From CAVROP01 sp050008495 (GTDB taxonomy: Bacteria; Acidobacteriota; Terriglobia; UBA7540): a stretch of DNA of 64,000 nt. The notes beneath the pieces were generated by a model. That model searched no databases. It was given only the letters and a program-made list of their open reading frames with translations, and was not told the origin of the DNA. Location: the NCBI GenBank assembly GCA_050008495.1, contig JBEKMN010000005.1, positions 19,944 to 83,943 of the forward strand. Direction: 5' to 3'. Position 1 is the first letter of the stretch. Each line of letters begins with the position of its first letter. Made by a program: the position numbers and the translations under genes. Shown in pieces: positions 44,221 through 53,447 of the stretch.

Positions 44221-44418
44221 AAGGCGAAGGGGGAGATTCCTGCAAGCATTATGGTTGGTGGCTGGTGGCTCGTGGTCGGTTGTCAGTCGTCAGTTGTCAG
44301 TGAAAACAGCGATGGATTCGACTGGCATTCTGAGAAGTGAAGACCCTGACTGAAAACTGATAACTGATGACTGAGAACTGATTGCTGAGAGCTGTCGGCT
44401 GAGAGCTGACAGCTTAAC
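44221..44418. repeat. ADOP 3 leader repeats
   Basis: TCAGTCGTCAGTTGTCAGTG near 44284 faces inverted ACTGATAACTGATGACTGAG near 44355, then GCTGAGAGCTG words up to the ADOP 3 start. Confidence 0.75.
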
Positions 44419-47199
44419 ATGACCGTACGACGCGTACTATTCAAACTCGGTGCTTTGTTTCGCCGGCGGAAGCCGGTGGACGATCTCGAAGAAGAGATTC
44501 GCGCTCATCTGGAGATGGAAGAGCGCGAGAACCTGGAAGCGGGCATGTCCGCTGAGGAAGCTTACTATGCCGCACGGCGGCGTTTTGGAAATGTGCCTTT
44601 GACTCAGGAGAGGAGCAGGGAAATGTGGAGCTGGAATTCGCTCGAGACGTTTTGGCAGGACGTGCGCTATGGCCTTCGCATGCTCCTCAAGAGTCCGGCC
44701 TTTACGATCGTCGCCGTGATTACGCTGGCGCTGGGGATTGGGGCCAACTCCGCGATCTTCAACGTGCTCGACGCCGTGCTGCTCCGCACGCTGCCGGTGA
44801 AGGCGCCGGACCGGCTTGTCGTGCTGACGGATCCCGATGCGCACGGCAGGGATTACGGGCAGGAGGGCGGAGACCGCTCGCTGCTGGGGTTTAATGAGTT
44901 CGAGTATCTGCGCGATCACAATGATGTCTACTCCGGCGTTTTCGCCGCTGACAGCGACGCTCCGAAAATGGAAGTGAGCATCGGCAGCTTTTCCGGCAGC
45001 CTGGCAGCAGAGCCGGAAACTGCCCGTGTCCAACTCGTGAGTGGGAACTTCTTTTCCGTGCTGGGAGTGAGCGCCGCCGTAGGCCGGACCTTTACCCCCG
45101 AAGTTGATCGAGCGCGCGGGGGTTCGCCTGTCGCAGTGATCAGTTACCCCTACTGGAAGGAACGGTTCAGTCTCGACCCGGGAGTTCTTGGAAAACCCCT
45201 CAGGATTCACAAGACCGCATTCGAAGTCATTGGGGTCGCGCCTCCCGGATTCTTTGGCACTACGGTGGGTGAGGAGCCCGACATCTGGGTGCCGCTGATG
45301 ATGCAGGAGGCTGTTTATCCGGGACTGGGCCTGCTGGCGCCGATTCAGGCCCTCGGAAATAATTATGCCTGGCTTCAGGTGATGGCGCGCCTGAAGCCTG
45401 GGGTGACCCTGCAGCAGTCCAAGGCAGCGATCAACGTCGCCTTCAAGGCATTTCTCGTCGATGCTTTGGGATCTCGGGGCACTGAGAAAGACCGGCATGG
45501 TTTCCTCGATCAGCAGATCAATCCGCAGCCCGGCGGCCGCGGTGCCTCTTCCGTCCACGAGACGTTTGCCAATCCGCTCAAGGTACTGATGGGCATCGTG
45601 GCGTTGGTGCTGCTGATCGCCTGCGCCAACGTCGCCAACCTACTGCTGGCTCGAGGCGCGGCGCGCCAAAAGGAATTCGCCGTTCGCCTGGCCGTGGGCG
45701 CCGGTCGCTCCCGTCTGATCCGGCAACTCCTGGTGGAAAGCCTTTTGTTAGCCGTGCTGGGTGCGGCGGTTGGGGCGGTTCTGGCGCGCTGGGTTGACGT
45801 ACTCCTGCTACGAAGGGTCGTCGGAGTCTCCGCGGGACCTGAGACGATTCAATTGACTCTGCCAACGGACGCCCGCACCTTGGGCTTTACCATGCTGGTG
45901 GCGATGCTCACTACGGTGCTCTTCGGGGTAATTCCCGCTCTGCGCGCCACCTCGATGCAAGTTTCGCCTGTTTTAAAGGCCGCGGCGAGTGCGAGAACCG
46001 GCGGAACATCGCACCATTTCCTGTCCACCGGCCGATTTCTCGTGGTCGCCCAAGTGGCCATTTCAATGATCCTTCTGGTGGCGGCGGGACTCTTCCTTCG
46101 CAGCCTGGCAAGACTGGGTGAGGTAAGCCTCGGTTACAACCGCGACAGGCTGCTGTTATTCAGGCTGGATACCGCGCCCGCCGGCTACAAGGGAGCCGCC
46201 GTTATCCGAATGGAGCAAGACCTGCTCGCCAGAATTTCCACGATTCCGGGCGTGCGTTCCGCTACGCTCTCGAGCAACGGCTTGTTCCAAGGCTCAGAAT
46301 CCGCGGACCCCATCGCCGTCGAGGGTTACACGCCAAAGTCGAGCGGGGAGATCCACTCGCGCTACGATCACGTCGGCCCCGGCTATTTTTCCACCGTGGG
46401 TACCCCGTTGTTGCGCGGGCGGGAAATCGGCCCGCAAGACAGCGTCGCTGGACCTCGAGCCGCGGTCATCAATCAGGCGTTTGCGCGGGAGTTCTTTCCT
46501 AATACCGACCCTCTCGGAAAACACGTCAGGGATACCTACCCGGGCAATCCCGGGGAGATGCAAATCGTAGGTGTGGTCGCGGACGCCAAATCTAACAGCC
46601 TGCGCGAGCCAACTCGGCCTCGCATTTATGCGCCTATCTTCAATCCGCTTTGGGAGCATTCGGCGGTCTCGTACGAACTCCGCAGCGCCGGCAACGCCGA
46701 GAGCCTTGGCAAGGCCCTCCGCAAGGCTGTCCAGGAAGCCAATCCGGCTTTGCCTCAAATCGAGATTTCAACCATGTCCGGGCTGGTGGACCGGTCCCTT
46801 GGTACGGACCGCCTGATTGCCACGCTTTCGAGCTGCTTCGGCGCGCTGGCACTGCTGCTGGCTTCCATCGGCCTCTTCGGCGTGATGTCGTATGCCGTGG
46901 CGCGCCGCACAAACGAAATCGGCATTCGCATGGCGCTGGGGGCGCGGCGCGGCAATGTGCTGCGGCTGGTCCTGGGGAATGCCTCCAAGCTAGCATTGGC
47001 CGGAGTGGCCGTCGGGATGGTGGCGGCGCTGGGATTAACTCGTTTCCTGTCCAGCCTGCTCTTTGACGTCAAACCCACCGACCCGCTGACCTTCATCGCC
47101 GTCGCAGCGCTGCTCGGTGGCGTGGCGCTACTGGCCAGCTACATCCCCGCCCGGCGAGCCACGAAGGTGGATCCGATGGTGGCGCTGAGATACGAATAA
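44419..47199 (+). CDS. ADOP-type ABC permease 3
   Basis: A 926-residue paralogue. The N-terminal segment (RRKPVDDLEEEIRAHLEMEERENLEAG) is identical to that of ADOP 1 and nearly to ADOP 5, while the periplasmic domain has diverged widely. VALVLLIACANVANLLLARGAARQKE is in the first FtsX domain and RRATKVDPMVALRYE ends the protein. The toxin-antitoxin pair sits between this gene and ADOP 2. Confidence 0.9.
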   Translation: MTVRRVLFKLGALFRRRKPVDDLEEEIRAHLEMEERENLEAGMSAEEAYYAARRRFGNVPLTQERSREMWSWNSLETFWQDVRYGLRMLLKSPAFTIVAVITLALGIGANSAIFNVLDAVLLRTLPVKAPDRLVVLTDPDAHGRDYGQEGGDRSLLGFNEFEYLRDHNDVYSGVFAADSDAPKMEVSIGSFSGSLAAEPETARVQLVSGNFFSVLGVSAAVGRTFTPEVDRARGGSPVAVISYPYWKERFSLDPGVLGKPLRIHKTAFEVIGVAPPGFFGTTVGEEPDIWVPLMMQEAVYPGLGLLAPIQALGNNYAWLQVMARLKPGVTLQQSKAAINVAFKAFLVDALGSRGTEKDRHGFLDQQINPQPGGRGASSVHETFANPLKVLMGIVALVLLIACANVANLLLARGAARQKEFAVRLAVGAGRSRLIRQLLVESLLLAVLGAAVGAVLARWVDVLLLRRVVGVSAGPETIQLTLPTDARTLGFTMLVAMLTTVLFGVIPALRATSMQVSPVLKAAASARTGGTSHHFLSTGRFLVVAQVAISMILLVAAGLFLRSLARLGEVSLGYNRDRLLLFRLDTAPAGYKGAAVIRMEQDLLARISTIPGVRSATLSSNGLFQGSESADPIAVEGYTPKSSGEIHSRYDHVGPGYFSTVGTPLLRGREIGPQDSVAGPRAAVINQAFAREFFPNTDPLGKHVRDTYPGNPGEMQIVGVVADAKSNSLREPTRPRIYAPIFNPLWEHSAVSYELRSAGNAESLGKALRKAVQEANPALPQIEISTMSGLVDRSLGTDRLIATLSSCFGALALLLASIGLFGVMSYAVARRTNEIGIRMALGARRGNVLRLVLGNASKLALAGVAVGMVAALGLTRFLSSLLFDVKPTDPLTFIAVAALLGGVALLASYIPARRATKVDPMVALRYE

Positions 47200-47332
47200 G
47201 GAAGTCGTCAGTCTTCAGTTGTCGGTTTTCAGTCAGAACCGGCGTGCATCTCGTAGGGGGACGGCTTGCCGTCCCCTCGTTGCGAATCGATGGGGCAGGC
47301 GGGCAGGGCAAGCCCTACCCCTACGGAACCGT
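47200..47332. repeat. ADOP 4 leader, palindrome type
   Basis: CATCTCGTAGGGGGACGGCT at about 47247 starts a leader of about 85 bp that matches the one before ADOP 2 and ends CCCCTACGGAACCGT before the ATG. Confidence 0.75.
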
Positions 47333-50035
47333 ATGCGCTTGCGACGTGAACTTTCTAAATTAGTGGCTTGGTTTCGCCGCGCGAAGCCGGTGGATGAACT
47401 CGAGGAAGAAATCCGCGCTCATCTCGAAATGGAAGAGCGCGAAAACCTCGAAGCCGGCATGTCGACGGAGGAAGCTCACTACGCCGCACTGCGCCGTTTC
47501 GGCAATGTGGCCTTGACGCAAGAAAGGAGCCGCGAAATGTGGAAATGGAGCACCGTTGAAACACTCTGGCAGGACCTCAGTTACGGAGTTCGGCAAATCC
47601 GGCGCAGCCCCGGCTTCGCCATTGTTGCCATCCTGACGCTCGCCTTGGGCGTGGGCGCGAACACCGCAATCTTCAGCGTCATCGACGCGGTGCTTCTCAG
47701 ACCGCTTCCCGTGAAGAATCCACAGGAGCTCATCCAGCTTGCGACTGAGGGCCCATACGGAGCCGGAAGTTTCTCCTACCCGGGATTCAAGCGCTTTCGC
47801 GATGCAAACCATGTTTGCTCGGGCATAGCTGCTATCGGTTGGCTCAATAATTTGGATGCGACCATCGACGGCCAAGTGGAAAGGGTGGAGGGACGAATTG
47901 TTTCCAGCAATTTCTTTTCTCTTCTCGGGGCGGGCGCCAGCGCCGGCCGGACATTCACGAGTCAGGACGAGAAAACGCCGCAGACGAGCGCGGTCGCCGT
48001 CATCAGCTACGCGTACTGGAAGCGCCGTTTTGGCTTGGGCCCCACGGTAGTGGGACGAAACATCACGCTCAACCGGACGGTCTTCACGATTGTGGGCGTA
48101 GCGCCTGCGGGGTTTTCAGGCGTTGAAATCGGTTACTCGCCGGACATTTACGTTCCGATGGCGATGGAGCCGGCCTTTCACGATGAGAAGTCGTGGCTCA
48201 ATCAACCGGACTATCACTGGTTGCGCATCCTGGGAAGGCTCGAGCCTGGCGTAAGCCGGGAGCAAGCGCATGCCGCTCTGGCGGTCATTCACCGTCAAGT
48301 ACAGTCCGACATTCCCATGAACGGTTGGTCGCCGGCGGAGCGAAAAGACTTTCTTTCAACACGCTTGGAAGTCGCCTCAGCCGCGGGCGGGATCGTCTTT
48401 GGCTTGCCTCAGGAATTCTCCGGGACGCTCTACATTCTGATGGGGATGGTCGGGCTAGTGCTGCTGATCGCTTGCGCCAACGTGGCGAACCTCTTGCTAA
48501 GCCGGGCCACAGTGCGGCAAAGGGAGATCGCGGTTCGCCTGGCCATCGGAGCAGGACGCGTTCGGCTGATCCGGCAACTTCTGACCGAGAGTATGGTGCT
48601 GGCAATTGCGGCGGGAGCGGTGGGTCTGCTGTGCGCGCGCTGGGCCAGCGCCGGCATCGTCACGCTGATGTCCATCGGGCGCGATCCCCTATTCCTCGAC
48701 GTGCGTCCCGACCCGCGCGTCCTGGGCTTCACGGGAGCCGTTGCGATTCTAGCAACTGTTCTTTTCGGACTCGTGCCCGCCCTGCGCGGGACTCGAATGG
48801 ACCTGACACCCTCCCTCAAGGAAAGCGCGGGCGGCTTCGGCGCCAGAAGGTCCCGCCTTAGCCTGGGAAGGGGTCTGGTGGTCTCGCAAGTGGCGGTCTC
48901 GCTGTTGTTGGTGTTCGGCGCAGGCCTCTTCGTAAGGACTCTCAAGAAACTGGAAAACCTCGACCCGGGCTTCGACCGAAAAGGAGTGTTGCTTTTCAAC
49001 CTTGACCCTTCCAAAAACGGTTACAAGGGCCCCGCCGTGAATGCACTCTACAAGCAAGTGATCGAGCATATTGATGCCGTTCCCGGCGTGAGCTCTGCAA
49101 GTGTTTCTATGATGACGCCAATCACCGGTGGTGGCGGCATTGACAATTCCGTCTCGGTCGAGGGCTACACGCCACGGCCGGACGAGAACCTGACGGTCTT
49201 TGTCAATGCAGTGGGGCCGAGGTACTTCGAGACTCTTCACACACCGCTCCTGCTTGGCCGCGATTTCAGCCCGCGCGATACAGAGGCCACGCCGAAAGTC
49301 GCAGTCATCAACCAATCTATGGCCCGCTATTTCTTTGGGAACAGCAACCCTATCGGAAAGAAGTTCGGCTGGTTTGGCGATGATAAGAACAAGATGCAAT
49401 TCGAAATCGTGGGGGTCGCGAAAGATTCCAAGTATGAAACACTGCGAGAGAAGATCCCCCGCACGGTTTATCTCGATTGCTTTCAAAGGCCGCTTGAGGG
49501 CATCACTTTTGAGGTTCGGACCTCGGTTAGCCCATCATCGTTGGTTTCCGCAATCCGCGGCGCGGTGGACGCTATTGACCCTAGTCTGCGGCCAGGAGGA
49601 TTCACGACCCTCGAAGAGCATGTGGACAATTCCCTGGGGCACGAACGCGTGATGGCTACGCTGTCGAGCCTGTTTGCAATCTTAGCAGTCGTGCTCGCCT
49701 GCGTCGGCTTGTACGGAGTGATGGCCTACTCCGTGGCGCGCCGCACAAGCGAAATCGGCATTCGCATGGCGCTGGGCGCAGGCCGCGCGCAGATCGTGGG
49801 AACAATCCTGCGGGAGTCAGCGTTATTGATTCTGGCAGGCGTGGCCCTCGGGCTGCCCGTCGCCATCGCCGCCGCGCGGATGATCTCGAGCCGCCTCTAC
49901 GGGTTGAAACCGGCCGACCCTCTGACCATCGCAGGGACGATTCTCTTGCTCGCTGCGGTCACAGGCCTGGCGAGTTACATTCCCGCGCACCGGGCGACGA
50001 AAGTCGATCCGCTGGTAGCGCTGAGACACGAATGA
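47333..50035 (+). CDS. ADOP-type ABC permease 4
   Basis: A 900-residue paralogue, ATG at 47333 chosen by alignment to ADOP 2 (both open MRLRRE(L/F)SKL). The N-terminal segment is RAKPVDELEEEIRAHLEMEERENLEAG. VGLVLLIACANVANLLLSRATVRQRE is the first FtsX motif and HRATKVDPLVALRHE ends it. Codons before 47333 fall in the shared repeat leader and are not credible. Confidence 0.9.
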   Translation: MRLRRELSKLVAWFRRAKPVDELEEEIRAHLEMEERENLEAGMSTEEAHYAALRRFGNVALTQERSREMWKWSTVETLWQDLSYGVRQIRRSPGFAIVAILTLALGVGANTAIFSVIDAVLLRPLPVKNPQELIQLATEGPYGAGSFSYPGFKRFRDANHVCSGIAAIGWLNNLDATIDGQVERVEGRIVSSNFFSLLGAGASAGRTFTSQDEKTPQTSAVAVISYAYWKRRFGLGPTVVGRNITLNRTVFTIVGVAPAGFSGVEIGYSPDIYVPMAMEPAFHDEKSWLNQPDYHWLRILGRLEPGVSREQAHAALAVIHRQVQSDIPMNGWSPAERKDFLSTRLEVASAAGGIVFGLPQEFSGTLYILMGMVGLVLLIACANVANLLLSRATVRQREIAVRLAIGAGRVRLIRQLLTESMVLAIAAGAVGLLCARWASAGIVTLMSIGRDPLFLDVRPDPRVLGFTGAVAILATVLFGLVPALRGTRMDLTPSLKESAGGFGARRSRLSLGRGLVVSQVAVSLLLVFGAGLFVRTLKKLENLDPGFDRKGVLLFNLDPSKNGYKGPAVNALYKQVIEHIDAVPGVSSASVSMMTPITGGGGIDNSVSVEGYTPRPDENLTVFVNAVGPRYFETLHTPLLLGRDFSPRDTEATPKVAVINQSMARYFFGNSNPIGKKFGWFGDDKNKMQFEIVGVAKDSKYETLREKIPRTVYLDCFQRPLEGITFEVRTSVSPSSLVSAIRGAVDAIDPSLRPGGFTTLEEHVDNSLGHERVMATLSSLFAILAVVLACVGLYGVMAYSVARRTSEIGIRMALGAGRAQIVGTILRESALLILAGVALGLPVAIAAARMISSRLYGLKPADPLTIAGTILLLAAVTGLASYIPAHRATKVDPLVALRHE

Positions 50036-50134
50036 AGTCGTCAGTCATCAGTCGTCAGTTCTTAGTAAGAACGGCAATGGAACTGACTGATGACCGAAAA
50101 CTGAGAACTGATGACTGAGGACTGCGAACTTCGC
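50036..50134. repeat. ADOP 5 leader, TCAGT type
   Basis: TCAGTCATCAGTCGTCAGTT near 50041 faces ACTGACTGATGACCGAAAAC and TGAGAACTGATGACTGAGG near 50103. It shares the word AGTAAGAACGGCA(A/C)TGGAA with the ADOP 1 leader. Confidence 0.75.
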
Positions 50135-52846
50135 ATGAGCTTACGGCGGGGACTTTCCAAACTCGGCGCTTTATTTCGCCGGCGGAAACCGGTGGATGAT
50201 CTCGCGGAAGAGATTCGCGCGCACCTGGAAATGGAAGAACGGGAGAACCTGGAAGCCGGCATGTCGCCGGAGGAAGCTTACTATGCGGCGTTGCGGCGGT
50301 TCGGCAACGTGCCGCTGACGCAAGAGAGGAGCAGGGAGATGTGGTCATGGACTTCGCTGGAAACGCTATGGCAGGACTTTCGCTATGGCCTGCGCATGCT
50401 ATACAAGAACCCCGGCTTTACCGCGGTTGCGGTGGTGACGCTGGCCTTGGGAATTGGCGCCAACACGGCCATATTCAGCTTGGGGAATGTCTTTATGTTC
50501 CGCCCTCTGCCCGTGAAAGACGCCGATCGCTTGGTGGTGGTGGCGGTGAAATCCCGAGCCGACGCCGATCCCGGCCAACTCTCTTACCTTGATTACCAGG
50601 ATTACCGCAAGCAAGCCGATGTGTTCACAGACATGACCTTCTACGACCTCAACCTGTCAGGAATAGGTTATCGAGGGCATGCCGACCGCATCATCATGGC
50701 TTATGTTCCGAGCAATTTCTTCACCATGCTGGGGCTCCACGCCGCGCTCGGACGGCTGATCGCTCCTGGCGAGGGTGACACGCCGAAGACGGCTCCGGTG
50801 GTGGTACTCGGGCACAGTTATTGGCAGAGGCGATTCGGCGGCGATGCTGGCGTGATCGGACGCAGCGTGACCTTAGATGGGCAAATGGTGACCGTGATCG
50901 GCGTGGTGCCGAAGGAGTTCAACGGACCTTATAACCTTATCGAATTGGACGCGTACGCCCCCATCGGAGTGTACGACACAACCGCGGATAGAAACTTCTT
51001 CACAGATCGCCGCGATACGGAGTTGCGCGTTTTGGCCACCTTGAAGCGCGGCATGACCACAAAGCAAGCGGAAGCCTCTCTCAACGTCATCGCGCAGCGC
51101 CTGGCGAAAGCATATCCTGAAACCAACAAGGGGCAGATCGTGCGAGTGATTCCGGAGCGGCTCGCCCGCCCCGAGCCCGCCGTCGAGAGCGCCATGCCGC
51201 TGGTGACCACTGTCTTTTTGGTTATGGTCGGCCTGGTTCTGCTGGTGGCGTGTTTCAACGTCGCCAACCTGCACCTGGCGCGGGCGGCGGCGCGCGAGAA
51301 AGAGATCGCCGTTCGCGCTGCTTTGGGCGCCAGCCGCGGACGCCTGATCCGGCAGATGTTGACCGAGAGTTTTCTTCTGGCCATGGCGGGCGCGGCGGGC
51401 GGCGCGCTGATGGGAAACTGGGCGATCAAGGGCCTGGAGAAATTGAGGCCGTTGGGCGATTTCGCACTGCGGCTCGCCTTCACATTTGACTGGCGTGTTT
51501 TTGCCTACGTTGCGGGCGTCGCTTTAGTGGCGGGGATTGTTGCCGGGGTGGCGCCGGCGCTACGCACCTCACGAACGAATCTGAATGAGACTTTGCGTGA
51601 AGGCGGCCGTGGTCTGATTGGCGACACCCGGCACCACTGGCTCCGCAACGGGCTGGTGATGGCGCAGGTGGCCGGCTCGTTGATCGTGCTTGTCGCCGCC
51701 GGGCTCTTCACACGCAGCCTTACCAAGGCGGAAGCCGTCGACCTGGGCTACGATCCGCATCAGGTCCTGAACGTGAGCCTCGATCCGAAACTCCAGGGCT
51801 ATGACCAACCGCACGGGGAGGCTTTCTTCCGCGAGTTGCTGAGCCGCGCGAAAGCGCTGCCCGGTGTGGAATCGGCGAGCTTGGCATTCTCGCTTCCCTT
51901 AGGCTATTACAGCGACGGCACCAGCGTGGCGGCGGAGGGCCAACCCGCCCAGCCGGCGGATAAGCCTACCCCGGGCGCGGGCTTCAATTGCGTGACCCCC
52001 GATTATTTCTCCACGATGCGAATGAAGATCCTGCGAGGGCGCGCCTTCGCGGAAGCCGATACCAGTACTTCCCCGCCCGTAGCCATTGTGAATGAGACGA
52101 TGGCTGAGCGCCTTTGGCCACACCGCGAGGCGCTTGGGCAGCGATTTCTCACGGGAGGCTCCGAGGGACCATTAAAGTCCGCTCAAGGCGGTTCGCAGCC
52201 GTGGAGGACCGTAGTCGGCGTGGTGCGCGATGCGAAGCTGACCGGCCTCCTTGATTCGCCCGGCAATTTCTTCTACGTACCTCAGACGCAGAATTACAAA
52301 TCGCTCCACGTCCTTCAAGTGCGCACGTTGGTCCCGCCTCGGTCGCTGAAGGCTCCCATCGAAGCCCTGGTGCGAGAATTGGACCCGAATTTGCCGGTCT
52401 TCGACGTGATGACCATGGAGCAGACGGTCGCCGGCGCCAATGGTTATTTTCTCTTTACGATGGGCGCCGGCTTTGCGGCATCCCTGGGCCTTCTCGGGTT
52501 GATCTTGGCAGTGGTGGGGGTCTATGGCGTGGTGTCGTACGGCGCCAGCCAGCGCCAACACGAGATCGGAATCCGCATGGCGTTGGGCGCGCATCCCAGG
52601 AGCGTTCTGGGGCTCGTCATTCGCCAAGCCGTCGTCCTGGTGGGCGCGGGGATCGGGATCGGTATCCTTGCCGCCCTCGGCGTTAGCCGCCTGTTGGTCA
52701 GCTTGCTCGTGGGCGTGACATCCTATGATCCGATTACCCTCGTGAGTGTTTCAGGAATAATGCTGGCGGCAGCGCTGCTGGCTTGTTACATTCCCGCCCG
52801 CCGCGCCACCAAGGTCGATCCGCTGGTGGCGCTGCGGCACGAGTGA
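50135..52846 (+). CDS. ADOP-type ABC permease 5
   Basis: A 903-residue paralogue, ATG at 50135 (MSLRRGLSKLGALFRRRKP). The N-terminal segment is near-identical to ADOP 1 and 3. GLVLLVACFNVANLHLARAAAREKE is the first FtsX motif and RRATKVDPLVALRHE the end. The last periplasmic stretch (KFLTGGSEGPLKSAQGG type) is longer than in its sisters. Confidence 0.9.
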   Translation: MSLRRGLSKLGALFRRRKPVDDLAEEIRAHLEMEERENLEAGMSPEEAYYAALRRFGNVPLTQERSREMWSWTSLETLWQDFRYGLRMLYKNPGFTAVAVVTLALGIGANTAIFSLGNVFMFRPLPVKDADRLVVVAVKSRADADPGQLSYLDYQDYRKQADVFTDMTFYDLNLSGIGYRGHADRIIMAYVPSNFFTMLGLHAALGRLIAPGEGDTPKTAPVVVLGHSYWQRRFGGDAGVIGRSVTLDGQMVTVIGVVPKEFNGPYNLIELDAYAPIGVYDTTADRNFFTDRRDTELRVLATLKRGMTTKQAEASLNVIAQRLAKAYPETNKGQIVRVIPERLARPEPAVESAMPLVTTVFLVMVGLVLLVACFNVANLHLARAAAREKEIAVRAALGASRGRLIRQMLTESFLLAMAGAAGGALMGNWAIKGLEKLRPLGDFALRLAFTFDWRVFAYVAGVALVAGIVAGVAPALRTSRTNLNETLREGGRGLIGDTRHHWLRNGLVMAQVAGSLIVLVAAGLFTRSLTKAEAVDLGYDPHQVLNVSLDPKLQGYDQPHGEAFFRELLSRAKALPGVESASLAFSLPLGYYSDGTSVAAEGQPAQPADKPTPGAGFNCVTPDYFSTMRMKILRGRAFAEADTSTSPPVAIVNETMAERLWPHREALGQRFLTGGSEGPLKSAQGGSQPWRTVVGVVRDAKLTGLLDSPGNFFYVPQTQNYKSLHVLQVRTLVPPRSLKAPIEALVRELDPNLPVFDVMTMEQTVAGANGYFLFTMGAGFAASLGLLGLILAVVGVYGVVSYGASQRQHEIGIRMALGAHPRSVLGLVIRQAVVLVGAGIGIGILAALGVSRLLVSLLVGVTSYDPITLVSVSGIMLAAALLACYIPARRATKVDPLVALRHE

Positions 52847-52897
52847 GGCAGTTGTCAGTCGTCAGTTGTCAGTGGTCAGTTGTGGGGTTGGACAGAA

Positions 52898-52967
52898 GCC
52901 CTCTCCCTCGGGGAGAGGGTGGGCCGCAACGGCGCTCTCATCAGTCGTCGCGGGCCGGGTGAGGGGT
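52898..52967. repeat. GCCCTCTCCC...GGGTGAGGGGT element, third copy
   Basis: Same ends as at 2924 and 35786. It ends 8 bp from the stop codon of the ExbB-like gene (52975-52977). Confidence 0.75.
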
Positions 52968-52974
52968 CCGTTCG

Positions 52975-53367
52975 CTACGCCCTCGGGACGCTGAGGTAAA
53001 CGCTCAGGTAGTTCACTAGCAGCGTGGATGCGTTACTCATCTCGAGGTCAAGGGCTTCCAGATTGCTCTTAAAGTATCTGTAGCCCAGCCACGCTGGCAT
53101 TGCTACCATGAAGCCCAGAACGGTCGGCGCCAGCGCCAGCGATAGCCGTTCGGCTATGGCGGCCATGCAAGCAGACCTGGCTGCGCCACAGCCGGGGAAC
53201 GAATTGGCCATTCCCAAGACTGTACCCAACAGCGCGACGAACGGCGCCAACGATGCTACAGTTGCGAGGCCCCTCAGACCGCTCTGCAACTCCGCATGAA
53301 CAACAGCCGCCGTGCGCCTCGTAGCTCGCTCGACAGCTTCGAGCACTTCTCGGTCGGATTCGAGCAT
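52975..53367 (-). CDS. Short MotA/TolQ/ExbB proton-channel protein
   Basis: A 130-residue protein with the ExbB/TolQ core: LRGLATVASLAPFVALLGTVLGM is the first channel helix and LSLALAPTVLGFMVAMPAWLGYRYF the second. Normal ExbB proteins are 200 or more residues and have a further N-terminal helix that is missing here. AAAGGAG precedes the ATG at 53367. No ExbD gene is adjacent. It is divergent from ADOP 6. It may work with separate partners or be a remnant that is still open. Confidence 0.75.
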   Translation of the reverse strand: MLESDREVLEAVERATRRTAAVVHAELQSGLRGLATVASLAPFVALLGTVLGMANSFPGCGAARSACMAAIAERLSLALAPTVLGFMVAMPAWLGYRYFKSNLEALDLEMSNASTLLVNYLSVYLSVPRA

Positions 53368-53380
53368 GGCCGCTCCTTTC

Positions 53381-53393
53381 ACAATATAATTGT
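53381..53393. promoter_or_regulatory. Small palindrome in the ExbB-like/ADOP 6 divergent gap
   Basis: ACAAT-ATA-ATTGT, 5-bp arms, in an AT-rich patch between divergent starts. On the minus strand it includes TACAAT, a -10-like word, but without a well-spaced -35. Confidence 0.25.
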
Positions 53394-53447
53394 ACTCTCA
53401 GCCTGACCTGGTGGAAAGTCAAGTCAGTAGCGGAGGTGAAACGCCGC

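Noticed and set aside
47219..47332. Longer N-terminus for ADOP 4
   Set aside because: These codons lie in the leader repeat shared with ADOP 2, where stops interrupt the same frame.
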